NCBI GenBank assembly: GCA_041661865.1
Contig: JBAZTO010000020.1
Coordinates: 1 to 64,000, forward strand
Source of the DNA: JBAZTO01 sp041661865
GTDB lineage: Bacteria; Planctomycetota; Phycisphaerae; SM23-33
Direction: 5' to 3'
DNA: 64,000 bases
The stretch's first letter is position 1; the number at the start of each line of letters is the position of its first letter. The notes under the pieces are model-generated. The model did no database searches, was not told the DNA's origin, and saw only the letters and a program-made list of their open reading frames with translations. Of this stretch, positions 17,662 through 26,980 are shown in pieces. The position numbers were made by a program, and so were the translations under genes.

Positions 17662-17728
17662 AATCGTAGTGTGCCCGGCGGGAATGGATTTGCCCTCCCG
17701 CCCAGCCTTAATAATGAGGAAGGTGGCC

Positions 17729-18004
17729 ATGATCAGCAAAGGGACCAAGAAGGGAACCATACGTTTTTCGCTCCTGCCCGAAAACACCGCCAAGAAGGTT
17801 CGCCTGGTGGGGGACTTCAGCGAGTGGCAGCCGCTGGAGATGAAAAAGCAGAAGGACGGGCGCTACACTGTCGTGGTGGCATTGGCGCCGGGAACCTACG
17901 AGTACAAGTTCACGGTCGAGGGGCAGTGGCGGGTCGATCCCGACAACGGCGCCTGGGCCCTGAACCCCTACGGCACGCTGAACTCCGTGGTCGTGGTGGA
18001 GTAA
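17729..18004 (+). CDS. Glycogen-binding domain protein (AMPK1/CBM48-like)
   Basis: A 91-residue protein that is almost entirely one carbohydrate-binding module. It shows the typical run KKVRLVGDFSEWQPLEM, a pattern G-D-F-N/S-x-W that binds alpha-glucan, and then GTYEYKFTVEGQWRVDPDN near the end. Such modules dock enzymes on glycogen or regulate them. It has no catalytic domain, so it may act as a stand-alone adaptor. The ATG at 17729 is preferred because GGAAGGTGG precedes it; an ATG at 17714 in the same frame is possible. A glycogen phosphorylase gene lies 6.4 kb away. Confidence 0.85.
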   Translation: MISKGTKKGTIRFSLLPENTAKKVRLVGDFSEWQPLEMKKQKDGRYTVVVALAPGTYEYKFTVEGQWRVDPDNGAWALNPYGTLNSVVVVE

Positions 18005-18141
18005 GACGCCCTGCACGGGACGCGAAATGCGTTCCGTCGCTTTTGTTCGCGCGCCAAGCTATCCGTGTAACGGTGCCTGTGCCATCCTGTGCTGAACATC
18101 TCAGCCCCTGCCCATTGCTTACATCGCGACTCTTCAATACA

Positions 18142-18178
18142 GAAGGGGTGGGCTACCCTTTCGGCGGCCCACCCCTTC
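18142..18178. terminator. Hairpin between converging genes
   Basis: A perfect 12-bp stem (GAAGGGGTGGGC at 18142-18153 and GCCCACCCCTTC at 18167-18178) surrounds a 13-base loop. It lies between the converging CBM48 gene and the dockerin/PEP-CTERM gene and could end transcription from either side. No strong T-run follows. Confidence 0.55.
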
Positions 18179-18258
18179 GCGAATCACTACTCATCTCTTA
18201 GCCCCGCCGGGTCGGCTTTGTGCCGTGCCCCGATGAGGCCTGCATACTCTCTTCAATG

Positions 18259-20076
18259 CTACTTCGACGAACGACGACGAATCAGCGCCAAACCGCCCAG
18301 ACCCAGCAGAGTCATGGTTGCCGGCTCGGGAACCGGCATGCCAGGGGCGGCCGACTGGCCGTTCCAGCCCCAGTTGCCCGCCAGCAGAGACAGGTCGCCG
18401 GTGCCGACCACGCCGTCACCGTTGAAGTCGCCGTTGGCCCACGTCTTGCCGCTCAGACCCCAGCTACCGGCCAGCAGAGACAGGTCGCCGGTGGAAACCA
18501 AACCGTCACGGTTGGCGTCACCCTTGCGGGCGTAAATGTTGGTCTTGGCCACGTAATTGGCAATGGGACCACTGCCGCTCGGCCAGGAGATGGCGCCGGT
18601 CCAGGCCAGCGCCGTCACGTTGGGGTCGATATTCCCGTTGGCGTCGGCGAAAGCGTAGTTGGCGGCGTTGACCGTCATGTTGCTCGTGAAATTGGTGAAG
18701 TTGCCGCTGCTGCTGGTTCCCGCGAAGTTGGTGATGATCCCAAATTCCTTGTTCGCATAGGGAACGTAGGAGCTCGACAGCATCTGGATGTCGAGCGTTC
18801 GGCTGGCCTGGGGGCCTGTCAGAACGAGGTTCTGGCCGTTCAAATCGATGTTCGAGTAGTCGGTGGAGCTTCCGATTTCCACGCCGACCTTGACCGTGCT
18901 GGAGGTTCCGTTGCCGACACCAGTATCCAACCCGCCGATCTTCACCGTGGCGTCTTTGCCGACATTGAAGGTCGCCTGGCTCGTGTAAGCTCCCTGGCCC
19001 AGGAAGATTCGTTTGTCGGTCAGCAACGTGCCGGTGTTGGTGACCTCAATCAGGCCCTTGGCGATGCCGCTGCCGCCGGCGGTGGAGTTGTCGCCAACAA
19101 CCATGGAGCCATACACGTAGCCGGCTGAGGTGCTGCTGTCGTGCTTGAAGGTGCCGCCGGAAATCTTCAGCGCGCCGTTGCCGTCATAGTTCACGTTGGC
19201 CACCTGGCCGAAGGTCATCCACACACTGGTATCGGTGGTCTTCTGGTTCTTGACGACCATCGAGCCGCCGGTCACGTTGATCAAGCCCGTGCCGGCGCCA
19301 CTATAGAAGCCTGGGTTCCCAATCCCGGCCACGCCGATGATAGGCGTGTCGGTCACCTTCCAGACGGATGATCCGGCGCTCAAGTTGTAGGTGCCAGTTC
19401 CGCCGTTCTTTCCCATCGTTAAAGATGCGTTGCTATCCAAATACCCGCCGTTCTGGTTCAGGATGCCCGAGGGCGAGCCGTTGTTTGCGAGGGTCCACTT
19501 GCCATTGGTGGTGAGAGTACCGCTCTCGAGATTGTAAGTGCCCTTGGAAAGATTGTAGCCCCACCCATTCGGCTCGTCCGGCATGTTCGCGGTGAATCCG
19601 GTGCCAATGCTCACGGTCGAGCTCGACGAGCCCGTCACCGTGACATTTCCGTACTGAGTCAATCTTCCATCATACTTATTGCCTACCTGGAGCTTGTTGT
19701 TCGTGAGAGTCAGGCTGGCGCCCGCTTGGATCACCAGGCTGCTCTCGCCCCTCCACGTCGTGGGACTATTGCTGCCATCATCGTACAGCCCGATCTCATA
19801 ACCGCCGACAGTCAGCGTGGTAGCCGAGGCGGCCGTTGCGATGGTAGCGGCACATGCGCTGCGGATGAACACGGTGTCGGCCGAGTTGGGCTCGCGTGTC
19901 GGAAATTCCGGATGCGCCGCACCTTCGTAGCCATTGGCGGGAAGCACGCTGAAGTTCGCGGCGTTCCAAGTGCCGTTTGTCTGGTTAAAATCCAAGCTAA
20001 CGGCCAGGGCGGAACCGCTACCCACGGCGATCATCGCCGCTGAAGCAACCAGGCACAGCCATAATTTGATACTCAT
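18259..20076 (-). CDS. Secreted beta-helix-like protein with dockerin and PEP-CTERM sorting signal
   Basis: A 605-residue exported protein. The signal peptide spans about residues 1-25 (SIKLWLCLVASAAM to ALA). The long middle is rich in Gly, Asn, Thr and Ser with repeated strand-like units (for example residues 130-400), as in autotransporter-type beta-strand repeat proteins. Near the C-terminus two dockerin-type calcium loops appear, GDANRDGLVSTGDLSLL and GDFNGDGVVGTGDLSLL. A PEP-CTERM signal follows: VPEPATMTLLGLGGLALIRRRSS. The dockerin may bind cohesins, while the PEP-CTERM tail is cut by an exosortase at the membrane. Two in-frame ATGs (20103 and 20076) each follow an AAAGGAG site. I use the second. 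Confidence 0.88.
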   Translation of the reverse strand: MSIKLWLCLVASAAMIAVGSGSALAVSLDFNQTNGTWNAANFSVLPANGYEGAAHPEFPTREPNSADTVFIRSACAATIATAASATTLTVGGYEIGLYDDGSNSPTTWRGESSLVIQAGASLTLTNNKLQVGNKYDGRLTQYGNVTVTGSSSSTVSIGTGFTANMPDEPNGWGYNLSKGTYNLESGTLTTNGKWTLANNGSPSGILNQNGGYLDSNASLTMGKNGGTGTYNLSAGSSVWKVTDTPIIGVAGIGNPGFYSGAGTGLINVTGGSMVVKNQKTTDTSVWMTFGQVANVNYDGNGALKISGGTFKHDSSTSAGYVYGSMVVGDNSTAGGSGIAKGLIEVTNTGTLLTDKRIFLGQGAYTSQATFNVGKDATVKIGGLDTGVGNGTSSTVKVGVEIGSSTDYSNIDLNGQNLVLTGPQASRTLDIQMLSSSYVPYANKEFGIITNFAGTSSSGNFTNFTSNMTVNAANYAFADANGNIDPNVTALAWTGAISWPSGSGPIANYVAKTNIYARKGDANRDGLVSTGDLSLLAGSWGLSGKTWANGDFNGDGVVGTGDLSLLAGNWGWNGQSAAPGMPVPEPATMTLLGLGGLALIRRRSSK

Positions 20077-20320
20077 CTTTCCATCTCCTTTGATGTGACG
20101 CATTTGTTTTTCTCCTTTGACATGGCCGCCCAAATCTTGCTCTTCTGAAAGAACCCGTCGCGGCGCGGCTGGCTGCTGATTTAGGCAGGGACCGGCGTTA
20201 CGACCACTCATCGTGCCGCCGTGGGGATCTTGACCCCAGAATCAACATCCGATCCGTTTGCTGAGGATCCTCTCCGAATAACGTCCAAGACTGAGACAGT
20301 TGACGAGAACTCTGAGGTGT

Positions 20321-20349
20321 AATATACCCCAAATCTCACCTTTATGCAA
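20321..20349 (-). promoter_or_regulatory. Sigma-70-like promoter of the dockerin/PEP-CTERM gene
   Basis: Reading the minus strand, TTGCAT (20349-20344) and TATATT (20326-20321) are spaced by 17 bases. The 5' untranslated region would be about 240 bases long, which leaves room for regulation. Confidence 0.45.
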
Positions 20350-20449
20350 CATATTTGCGGAATTTCTCTCGCGTTCTTGCGGGAAAGACTCTTGGATGGC
20401 TTGGCTGGCCGCCCGTCCTGTTTTCTCGTTCGTGTCAGGCCGTTGTGGC

Positions 20450-20488
20450 AAACAAAACGAGCCGCAACCTTTGTGGGCTGCGGCTCGT
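20450..20488 (-). terminator. Rho-independent terminator of gdhA
   Basis: On the minus strand a perfect 10-bp stem (ACGAGCCGCA facing TGCGGCTCGT, 12-base loop) is followed by TTTTGTTTG. It lies 92 bases after the gdhA stop codon. Confidence 0.8.
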
Positions 20489-20579
20489 CGTGTTCGCGTT
20501 CTATTGGCTGGCCTTGCCTCTGCGGACGGCAGCGGCGGTCAGCCTTGCCGGCTGAGGTCTACCGGCTACTGCTTGTGTC

Positions 20580-21920
20580 TTACACCAGGCCCTGGGCCAT
20601 CATGGCCTTGGCGACCTTGAGGAAGCCGGCGATGTTGGCGCCGGCGACCAGGTTGCCCTTGGCGCCGTAGGTCTCGGCGGCCGAGACGCACTGGGTGTAG
20701 ATGCTGTCCATGATCTGCTTGAGGCGGGCGTCGACTTCCTCGAAGGGCCAGTTCAGGCGCATGGAGTTCTGGCACATTTCCAAGGCGCTGGTGGCCACGC
20801 CGCCGGCATTGGCAGCCTTGGCCGGGCCGAAGGAAACGCCGGCGTCCAGGAAGACCTTGACCGCCTCGGGCGTCGAGGGCATGTTCGCGCCTTCGCCGAC
20901 GGCGACGCAGCCGTTCTTGACCAGCGTCTTGGCGGCCTTCTCGTCGATTTCGTTCTGGGTGGCCGAGGGCAGCGCCACGTCGCACGGAACCGACCAGATG
21001 CCTTCCCAGCCGTCGTAGTACTTGGCGCCCTTGTGCTCGTCGCAGTATTCCTTGATGCGGCCGCGCTGCACTTCCTTGATCCGCTTGATCGTGTCGAGTT
21101 TGATGCCCTGCGGATCGACGATATAGCCGTTGGAGTCGCTCAACGCGATCACGTTGGCGCCGAGGGCCTGGGCCTTCTGCGTCGCGTAGATGGCCACGTT
21201 GCCCGAACCGGAGATGACGACCTTCAGGCCCTTCCAGCTCGTGCCGCGCGCCTCGAGCATGCGGGTGACGAAGTACACCAGACCGTAGCCGGTGGCCTCG
21301 GTGCGGGCCAGCGACCCGCCCCACTCCAGGCCCTTGCCCGTCAGCACGCCGGTGAAGGTGTTGGTGAGCTTCTTGTACTGGCCGTACATGAAGCCGATCT
21401 CCCGGCCGCCCACGCCGATGTCGCCGGCGGGCACGTCCGTGTCGGCCCCGACATGGCGGAACAGCTCGCTCATGAAGCTCTGGCAGAAGCGCATGACTTC
21501 CATGTCGCTCTTGCCCTTGGGGTCGAAGTCGCTGCCGCCCTTGCCGCCGCCGATGGGGGTGGTGGTCAGGGCGTTCTTGAAGATCTGCTCAAAGCCCAGG
21601 AACTTGATGATGCCAAGGTACACCGAGGGGTGGAACCGCAGGCCGCCCTTGTACGGGCCAATGGCGCTGGAGAACTGGACGCGGAAACCGCGGTTGACCT
21701 GCACCACGCCCTTGTCGTCCATCCACGGAACGCGGAACATCAACTGCCGTTCGGGCTCGACGAGGCGATCGAAGACCTTCATCTTCGCCAGCTCGGGGTG
21801 CTTGTCGATGACCGGGGCCACCGACTCGGCCACTTCCTGCACAGCCTGGTGAAACTCGACTTCACCGGGGTTGCGCGAGGCGACGGCTTCCATCATGCTG
21901 TCGACGAACTGCTTGGACAT
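20580..21920 (-). CDS. gdhA: NADP-type glutamate dehydrogenase
   Basis: GdhA makes glutamate from 2-oxoglutarate and ammonium, or the reverse. At 446 residues it fits the hexameric bacterial/NADP class. Motifs include GPYKGGLRFHPSV (substrate-binding Lys), GGGKGGSDFDPKGKSD with the catalytic lysine, DVPAGDIGVGGREIGFM, and the Rossmann turn SGSGNVA near residue 240. The ATG at 21920 has AAGGAG eight bases upstream. It stands alone between terminators. With the Amt/PII/GSIII cluster at 38.5-44.7 kb it gives the cell both the low-affinity and the high-affinity ammonium route. Confidence 0.96.
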   Translation of the reverse strand: MSKQFVDSMMEAVASRNPGEVEFHQAVQEVAESVAPVIDKHPELAKMKVFDRLVEPERQLMFRVPWMDDKGVVQVNRGFRVQFSSAIGPYKGGLRFHPSVYLGIIKFLGFEQIFKNALTTTPIGGGKGGSDFDPKGKSDMEVMRFCQSFMSELFRHVGADTDVPAGDIGVGGREIGFMYGQYKKLTNTFTGVLTGKGLEWGGSLARTEATGYGLVYFVTRMLEARGTSWKGLKVVISGSGNVAIYATQKAQALGANVIALSDSNGYIVDPQGIKLDTIKRIKEVQRGRIKEYCDEHKGAKYYDGWEGIWSVPCDVALPSATQNEIDEKAAKTLVKNGCVAVGEGANMPSTPEAVKVFLDAGVSFGPAKAANAGGVATSALEMCQNSMRLNWPFEEVDARLKQIMDSIYTQCVSAAETYGAKGNLVAGANIAGFLKVAKAMMAQGLV

Positions 21921-22227
21921 TGTGAATCTCCTTCAAATGGGGTGTGCAGGGTCCATTCTTGCGGTCTCTGTGCCGTCGGGGCGAAAGCGACAAAACTGTA
22001 CAGGATCGCTACAAATCTGTGGCATTAAGATAACATGAAGTATCCTGAGCTTAGTATGAAAATATCTAATACGCGATGTGACGGCCTCTAATTGGGCTTC
22101 CGGAGACACTTTTCCCGGCCTCGAAGCCCCGTGGGGCCACCACAACGGCGGGACGCGGGTAGACAAATGAATGAGACAGGAATGTCACGGGAATGGGGTT
22201 TGAGGGCGGGCGTGGGAACTTCGGCGT
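21921..22227. other. gdhA upstream region
   Basis: About 300 bases without a gene. The stretch from 21990 to 22080 is AT-rich against its flanks and is the likely promoter region of gdhA (minus strand), but no clear -35/-10 pair stands out. I see no sigma-54-type site here. Confidence 0.4.
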
Positions 22228-22271
22228 GAAAACAAGAAAGGCAGGTCCGGCTCCTCCCACCGGACCCGCCT
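22228..22271 (-). terminator. Rho-independent terminator after the TPR gene
   Basis: On the minus strand, AGGCGGGTCCGG faces CCGGACCTGCCT across nine bases (12 pairs, one of them G-U) and is followed by TTCTTGTTTTC. The G-U pair forms only in the minus-strand RNA, which fixes the direction. Confidence 0.8.
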
Positions 22272-22379
22272 GAATGTCAATCAGAGGCTATCAGGAAAAT
22301 CGGTCCATAAGCGGGGAATGTTTAGTAACAAGGGCAATGATTTTCCGGGGGCGGTTGGTGACGGTTTGGCGCCGCGAGT

Positions 22380-23969
22380 TTACCTGGCGGTCGAGGGCTC
22401 GGTGGCAGGGGCGGTGTTTGGCACCAGGGTCGTCTCAAGGGTGGTTTGGTTTTCCAGAACGGCCTGGGCGTAATTGGCCAGGACCGAGTCATCGCCGGCG
22501 GTCTTCTGCAATTTGATCGCGTAGGCCCGTGCCTCGCCCATCATGCCGAGATTGGCGTACATGTAGGTGGCCATGAAGTACAGGTCGGGTTCGGCGCCGG
22601 CCCGAGGGGAGGACATTCGGGCAGAGAGGAAATTCAAGCGGTGCTGGAGCATCTTGGTGTCCAGGATTTCCGACAGGTTCAGCCGCGTTCGCATCAGCGG
22701 AGGATAGCTGCTCATGGCCGAGCGGAGGTGCGGGGCGGCGGTGAGCGGGTCGCCCGCGCAGAACAGCGAGACGGCCAGCCCCACCTTGGCCAGCGGGTTG
22801 GTCGGGTCAGTGGACGCGGCGGATTTGAAGGACTCCACCGCGGCGCGGAATTGCCCGCCCTGGAGTTCGCTTTGTCCCAGGCTCATCAGGGAGTTGAACC
22901 GGTCGGCCAGCGGTCCGGCCAGGCTGTGGACCACCAGGCCCTCGGAAGGCTTGGCCTCGACGAGGCTGGAATTGCCCTTACCCATGAGCAGGGCCTCTTC
23001 CTCCTTGAACGCCTCGTTGCCCTTGCCCGCGCGGGCGGCTCGTTCGGTCTTGAGGTGGCGGACGGCAAGATCCTGCTCAAAGACCCGCGCGCGGAGGTCG
23101 GCGTAGGGATCCTCTCCCAGGTGGGAGGGTCGCAGGGTTCCCCCTGTCGCGGCGGCGGTCCTGCCGGGGATCAGTGGGGCGGTCAAGGCTGAGGGATTCT
23201 GGGTGACGGTAATCGAGCCGCCTGGTTCGTTCATGAAGTCCTTGGGCGCGGGCGGAGGCACCGAGAAGTCCATCGCCCGGTCAACAGAAGAATCGATCGA
23301 ATAGTCAGGTCTGTTGGGCTCCTTGTCGCCGACCTTAGTAGCTTTCAGTTCCCGGGCCAGATCAGCCGCCGCCTTGGTGTCTGAGACTCCAAAGAGCGGA
23401 TTGCCCCCGGCGCTCAGCGGGCCGCCCACGGGTTCCTTGGTGAGGTAGCTCGGCTGGTAGGCGCCTTCGAGGGGCGGAGGCACGGGGATTGCCAGCGGCT
23501 GATAGTTCAACGGCTGGCCCAGGGGCTGAGCGGGCGTCGAGGCGTATGGGGAGATTGGCACATTAGTGCCTGGCGCCGTCAGGCCGGCGGCAATGGCCCG
23601 CGAGCCCAGGACTGTGCGGGCGGGGTCATAGTAGGGCGCCATCTGGTAGGACTTGCCGGCCGAGGCCTGATCAGCGCCGACCGACTGCTGCTGGAACCTG
23701 CTGAAAGGGTCGGATGGAAGATTCAGATTGAGCTGGTTGGCGGGGAAATACCCGGTCGTGCCGTGGAAGCTGGACAGGCCGGTCACCTGCTTGTTGACGA
23801 TCAATTGCCCGTTGACGACGTTACTGGAAGAGGTCTGGTCATTAGCCCCCCCGCTACCCAGACGTGGATTGGCATCCAACGCCTGCCCAGTTTGCAACTG
23901 AGCCTGGCCCATGCCCAGGACCGCCAGCAGGCCCAACGCGAACATCCCTGTTCTCTGTGAGAGCCTCAT
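22380..23969 (-). CDS. Secreted tetratricopeptide-repeat protein
   Basis: A 529-residue exported protein. The signal peptide covers about residues 1-23 (MRLSQRTGMFALGLLAVLGMGQA). A long low-complexity stretch rich in Pro, Ser, Gly and Gln follows (to about residue 290). TPR-like helices then appear from about residue 360 (SLGQSELQGGQFRAAVESFKSAASTDPTNPLAKVGLAVSL has the alternating small/large pattern). TPR proteins act as scaffolds, but the partner is unknown. The ATG at 23969 overlaps the stop of the small basic ORF upstream by four bases, so the two are likely translated together. Confidence 0.8.
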   Translation of the reverse strand: MRLSQRTGMFALGLLAVLGMGQAQLQTGQALDANPRLGSGGANDQTSSSNVVNGQLIVNKQVTGLSSFHGTTGYFPANQLNLNLPSDPFSRFQQQSVGADQASAGKSYQMAPYYDPARTVLGSRAIAAGLTAPGTNVPISPYASTPAQPLGQPLNYQPLAIPVPPPLEGAYQPSYLTKEPVGGPLSAGGNPLFGVSDTKAAADLARELKATKVGDKEPNRPDYSIDSSVDRAMDFSVPPPAPKDFMNEPGGSITVTQNPSALTAPLIPGRTAAATGGTLRPSHLGEDPYADLRARVFEQDLAVRHLKTERAARAGKGNEAFKEEEALLMGKGNSSLVEAKPSEGLVVHSLAGPLADRFNSLMSLGQSELQGGQFRAAVESFKSAASTDPTNPLAKVGLAVSLFCAGDPLTAAPHLRSAMSSYPPLMRTRLNLSEILDTKMLQHRLNFLSARMSSPRAGAEPDLYFMATYMYANLGMMGEARAYAIKLQKTAGDDSVLANYAQAVLENQTTLETTLVPNTAPATEPSTAR

Positions 23970-24163
23970 GCGCGTTCCGTTTCCTGCGCCTCCGGCGGGG
24001 GCGGCTCGTTTTCGTCCTCGCCGGGCAGATTGTAAGAATGCAACCATCTACTTCTACCGTATAATCGCGACGGGTCAACAGCCTTTCTCCAGGCCGACGA
24101 AGGTTTCGTGCCCGCCCGCTGCCGTGGCCTTCCTGCCGACTTTGCTCTGTGTCTCTTGCTCAT
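23966..24163 (-). CDS. Small basic protein translationally coupled to the TPR gene
   Basis: A 65-residue frame starting MSKRHRAKSAGRPRQRAG. It has a very strong ribosome binding site (GAGGAGG) seven bases before the ATG. It ends in a four-base ATGA overlap with the following TPR gene, the best evidence that it is real. The first half is rich in Arg and Lys, the second half in Pro and Glu. No domain is recognised, and there is no signal peptide or membrane segment. It might bind nucleic acid through the basic half, but that is a guess. Confidence 0.6.
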   Translation of the reverse strand: MSKRHRAKSAGRPRQRAGTKPSSAWRKAVDPSRLYGRSRWLHSYNLPGEDENEPPPPEAQETERA

Positions 24164-24308
24164 TTGGACCTCCTCACACTCCATCGACAGGTCCCAGCCT
24201 CGTCTCCATCTTCATTCTACGCACGAGGGGCCGGTTCCGCCCAATTCCACCGGGCCGGGCCGAGGAATCCTGTTTGTGGCCCGCGGGGCGAAGGTAAACC
24301 TGTCGCGT

Positions 24309-24317
24309 TGCTATAAT
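24309..24317 (+). promoter_or_regulatory. Extended -10 promoter of glgP
   Basis: TGCTATAAT is a perfect extended -10 box. No clear -35 is seen, as is usual for that promoter type. The start near 24324 would leave a leader of about 90 bases before glgP. Confidence 0.55.
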
Positions 24318-24415
24318 CTCGCGGGCAATAAATGCCGATGAACTAGGCAAGTCGAACTGGAACAGACCGTTGCCGCATTTGAAATCCGTGACCCGCGAGA
24401 AGACATAGGTAAGTT

Positions 24416-26980
24416 ATGCGACCATTGAGGACGTTCACGATTGAACCGTCATTACCCGAGGTATTGACGCCACTTCTGGATATTGCCTACAACCTTTGGT
24501 GGTGCTGGCATGGGGACGCCCTGGAGTTGTTCCGCCGCATCGACCCGGAGGCCTGGGAAGAGTGCTACCACAATCCGGTGGCCTTGTTGGGCAGGATCGA
24601 CCAGCAGCGGCTGCTGGAGGTCTCCAAGGACGACGGGTTCCTGGCCCACCTTCAGCGGGTCTGGGGCGAACTAAAGGATTACCTGGCCAAGGCCGGCTGG
24701 TGGACACGGACCTACGGCGGCGACCGCCAGCCGCAGATCGCCTATTTCTGCGCCGAGTACGGCATCACCGAGTGCGTTCCGATCTATTCGGGCGGCCTGG
24801 GCGTCCTGGCCGGCGACCACCTCAAGAGTTGCTCGGAGATGGACATCCCCCTGGTGGGCGTGGGCCTGCTCTACCAGCAGGGCTACTTCCGCCAGCGCCT
24901 CAACGCTGACGGCTGGCAGTTGGAGCTCTTCCCACGCAACGACTTCCACAACATGCCCGTGCAGTTGGTCCGATCGGCCGACGGCGCGCCGGTGACTGTC
25001 GAAGTGGACATGCCTGGCCGCCAGTGCAAGGCCCAGGTCTGGAAGATCCACATCGGCAGGATCACGCTGTTCCTGCTGGACACCAACGTGTCGGAAAACT
25101 CTCCCGAAGACCGCCACATCACCTCCCAGCTTTACGGCGGCGACCAGGAGATGCGCATCCGCCAGGAGATCGTCCTGGGCATCGGCGGGGTGCGGATGCT
25201 CAAGGCCCTGGGCATCGCGCCCAAGGCCTACCACATGAACGAGGGTCACTCGGCCTTCCTGGGCCTGGAGCGCGCGCGGATCATGATGGCTGAGCGGGGC
25301 GTCTCGTTCGACGAGGCCCGCGAGGTGGTGGTGGCCTCGAGCATTTTCACGACGCATACGCCCGTGCCGGCCGGCAACGACGCGTTCGAGTCCTGGCTGG
25401 TCGACAAGTATTTCAGCAACTATTGGGGCCAGTTGGGCCTGACGCGTGACCAGTTCCTGGCGATGGGACGGCAGGAGCCGGCCAATCGCGACGAGCCGAT
25501 GAACCTGACGGTGTTGGCGCTGCGCCTTTCCACCGGCCGAAATGGCGTGAGCGAGCTGCACGGCCACGTCAGCCGCAAGCTGTGGTCCGGCGTCTGGCCC
25601 GGCGTGCCCACCAACGAAATCCCCATTCATGCCATTGTCAACGGCATCCACACGCGAAGCTGGATCAGCCACGACATGGCCAGCCTGTTCGACCGCTACC
25701 TGGGGCCCGATTGGCACGAGCGGCCCAGCGACTCGGCCGTCTGGAAGTCCATCGACCACATCCCGGACATGGAACTGTGGCGGACGCACGAGCGTCGCCG
25801 CGAGCGGCTGGTGGCCTTCGCCCGGCGGCGGATGCACGATCAGCTTATCAAGCGCGGCGCCGGGGCGGCCGAGATGGCCGTGGCGGAAGAGGCCCTGGAC
25901 CCCGAGGCGCTGACCATCGGCTTTGCCCGCCGTTTCGCCACCTACAAGCGGGCCAACCTGATCCTGGCCGATATCGACCGCCTGGTGGCCATGACCAGCC
26001 AGACCGACCGGCGCATCCAGATCATCTTCGCCGGCAAGGCTCACCCGCGCGACAACCCCGGCAAGGATCTGATCCGCCAGATCATCCACGCCGCGCGCCT
26101 GGAGAAGCTCCAGAAGTCGGTGGTGTTCCTGGAAGACTACGACATCAACGTTGCCCGCTATCTGGTGCAGGGCGTGGACGTGTGGCTCAACACGCCGCTT
26201 CGTCCGATGGAGGCCTCGGGCACCAGCGGCATGAAGGTCATCGCCAACGGCGGCCTGAACGTCTCGGTGCTCGACGGCTGGTGGGACGAGGGGTATGAGT
26301 CGTCCGTCGGCTGGGCCATCGGCTCGGGCGAGAGCTACGACGACCTGGAGTACCAGAACACCGTCGAGAGCCACGCGCTGTACGACCTGCTGGAGAAGGA
26401 GATCATTCCGCTGTTTTACGACCGCGGCAGCGATCACCTGCCTCGCGGCTGGATCGCCAAGATGAAGCTGGCGATGGGGCGGCTGGCCCCGGTTTTCAAC
26501 ACCAACCGCATGGTCCGCCAGTACGCCGAGATGTTCTACAACCCCGCGGCCAAGCGGTGGTCGGTGCTGACCGACTCGAACCTGACCAAGGCCAAAGAAC
26601 TGAGCAACTGGAAGCAGCGCGTGCGTCAGAATTTCAATGACATCCGCGTCGAGAGCGTCAGCGATAATATGACGGCCATCGGCACGGGGGCCAAGGTCGG
26701 CGCCGACGTCCGCGTGGAGGCGGTGCTGAACCTGGGGCAACTGGCGCCTTCCGACGTGCAGGTGGAGTTGTATTCCGGCACGCTCGACGAGGACGGCCAA
26801 CTCAACGACGGGATGAGCCTGCCCATGGAGCAGGTGGCCCAGGAAGGCGACCGTCGCGTCCGTTATGCCGTGAACATGCCCTGTAGCCGCAGCGGCCTGA
26901 CCGGCTACACCGTGCGAATCCTGCCGCATAACGACCTGCTGGTGGACCCGCACGATATGTCGCTGATCCGATGGGCTTAG
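24416..26980 (+). CDS. glgP: Alpha-glucan (glycogen) phosphorylase, GT35
   Basis: GlgP releases glucose 1-phosphate from the ends of glycogen or maltodextrin with inorganic phosphate and pyridoxal phosphate. The 854-residue product is the bacterial/archaeal short form with an N-terminal DUF3417-type region (residues about 10-110, LLDIAYNLWWCWHGDALELF). Key blocks are AYFCAEYGITECVPIYSGGLGVLAGDH near residue 108, YHMNEGHSAF near 275, and RRFATYKRANL near 500. The PLP site EASGTSGMKVIANGGLNVS near 600 has the lysine that holds the cofactor. The site replaces the more common GTSNMK with GTSGMK, as in this subfamily. It starts with AGGTAAG upstream and ends at a four-hairpin element. Confidence 0.95.
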   Translation: MRPLRTFTIEPSLPEVLTPLLDIAYNLWWCWHGDALELFRRIDPEAWEECYHNPVALLGRIDQQRLLEVSKDDGFLAHLQRVWGELKDYLAKAGWWTRTYGGDRQPQIAYFCAEYGITECVPIYSGGLGVLAGDHLKSCSEMDIPLVGVGLLYQQGYFRQRLNADGWQLELFPRNDFHNMPVQLVRSADGAPVTVEVDMPGRQCKAQVWKIHIGRITLFLLDTNVSENSPEDRHITSQLYGGDQEMRIRQEIVLGIGGVRMLKALGIAPKAYHMNEGHSAFLGLERARIMMAERGVSFDEAREVVVASSIFTTHTPVPAGNDAFESWLVDKYFSNYWGQLGLTRDQFLAMGRQEPANRDEPMNLTVLALRLSTGRNGVSELHGHVSRKLWSGVWPGVPTNEIPIHAIVNGIHTRSWISHDMASLFDRYLGPDWHERPSDSAVWKSIDHIPDMELWRTHERRRERLVAFARRRMHDQLIKRGAGAAEMAVAEEALDPEALTIGFARRFATYKRANLILADIDRLVAMTSQTDRRIQIIFAGKAHPRDNPGKDLIRQIIHAARLEKLQKSVVFLEDYDINVARYLVQGVDVWLNTPLRPMEASGTSGMKVIANGGLNVSVLDGWWDEGYESSVGWAIGSGESYDDLEYQNTVESHALYDLLEKEIIPLFYDRGSDHLPRGWIAKMKLAMGRLAPVFNTNRMVRQYAEMFYNPAAKRWSVLTDSNLTKAKELSNWKQRVRQNFNDIRVESVSDNMTAIGTGAKVGADVRVEAVLNLGQLAPSDVQVELYSGTLDEDGQLNDGMSLPMEQVAQEGDRRVRYAVNMPCSRSGLTGYTVRILPHNDLLVDPHDMSLIRWA

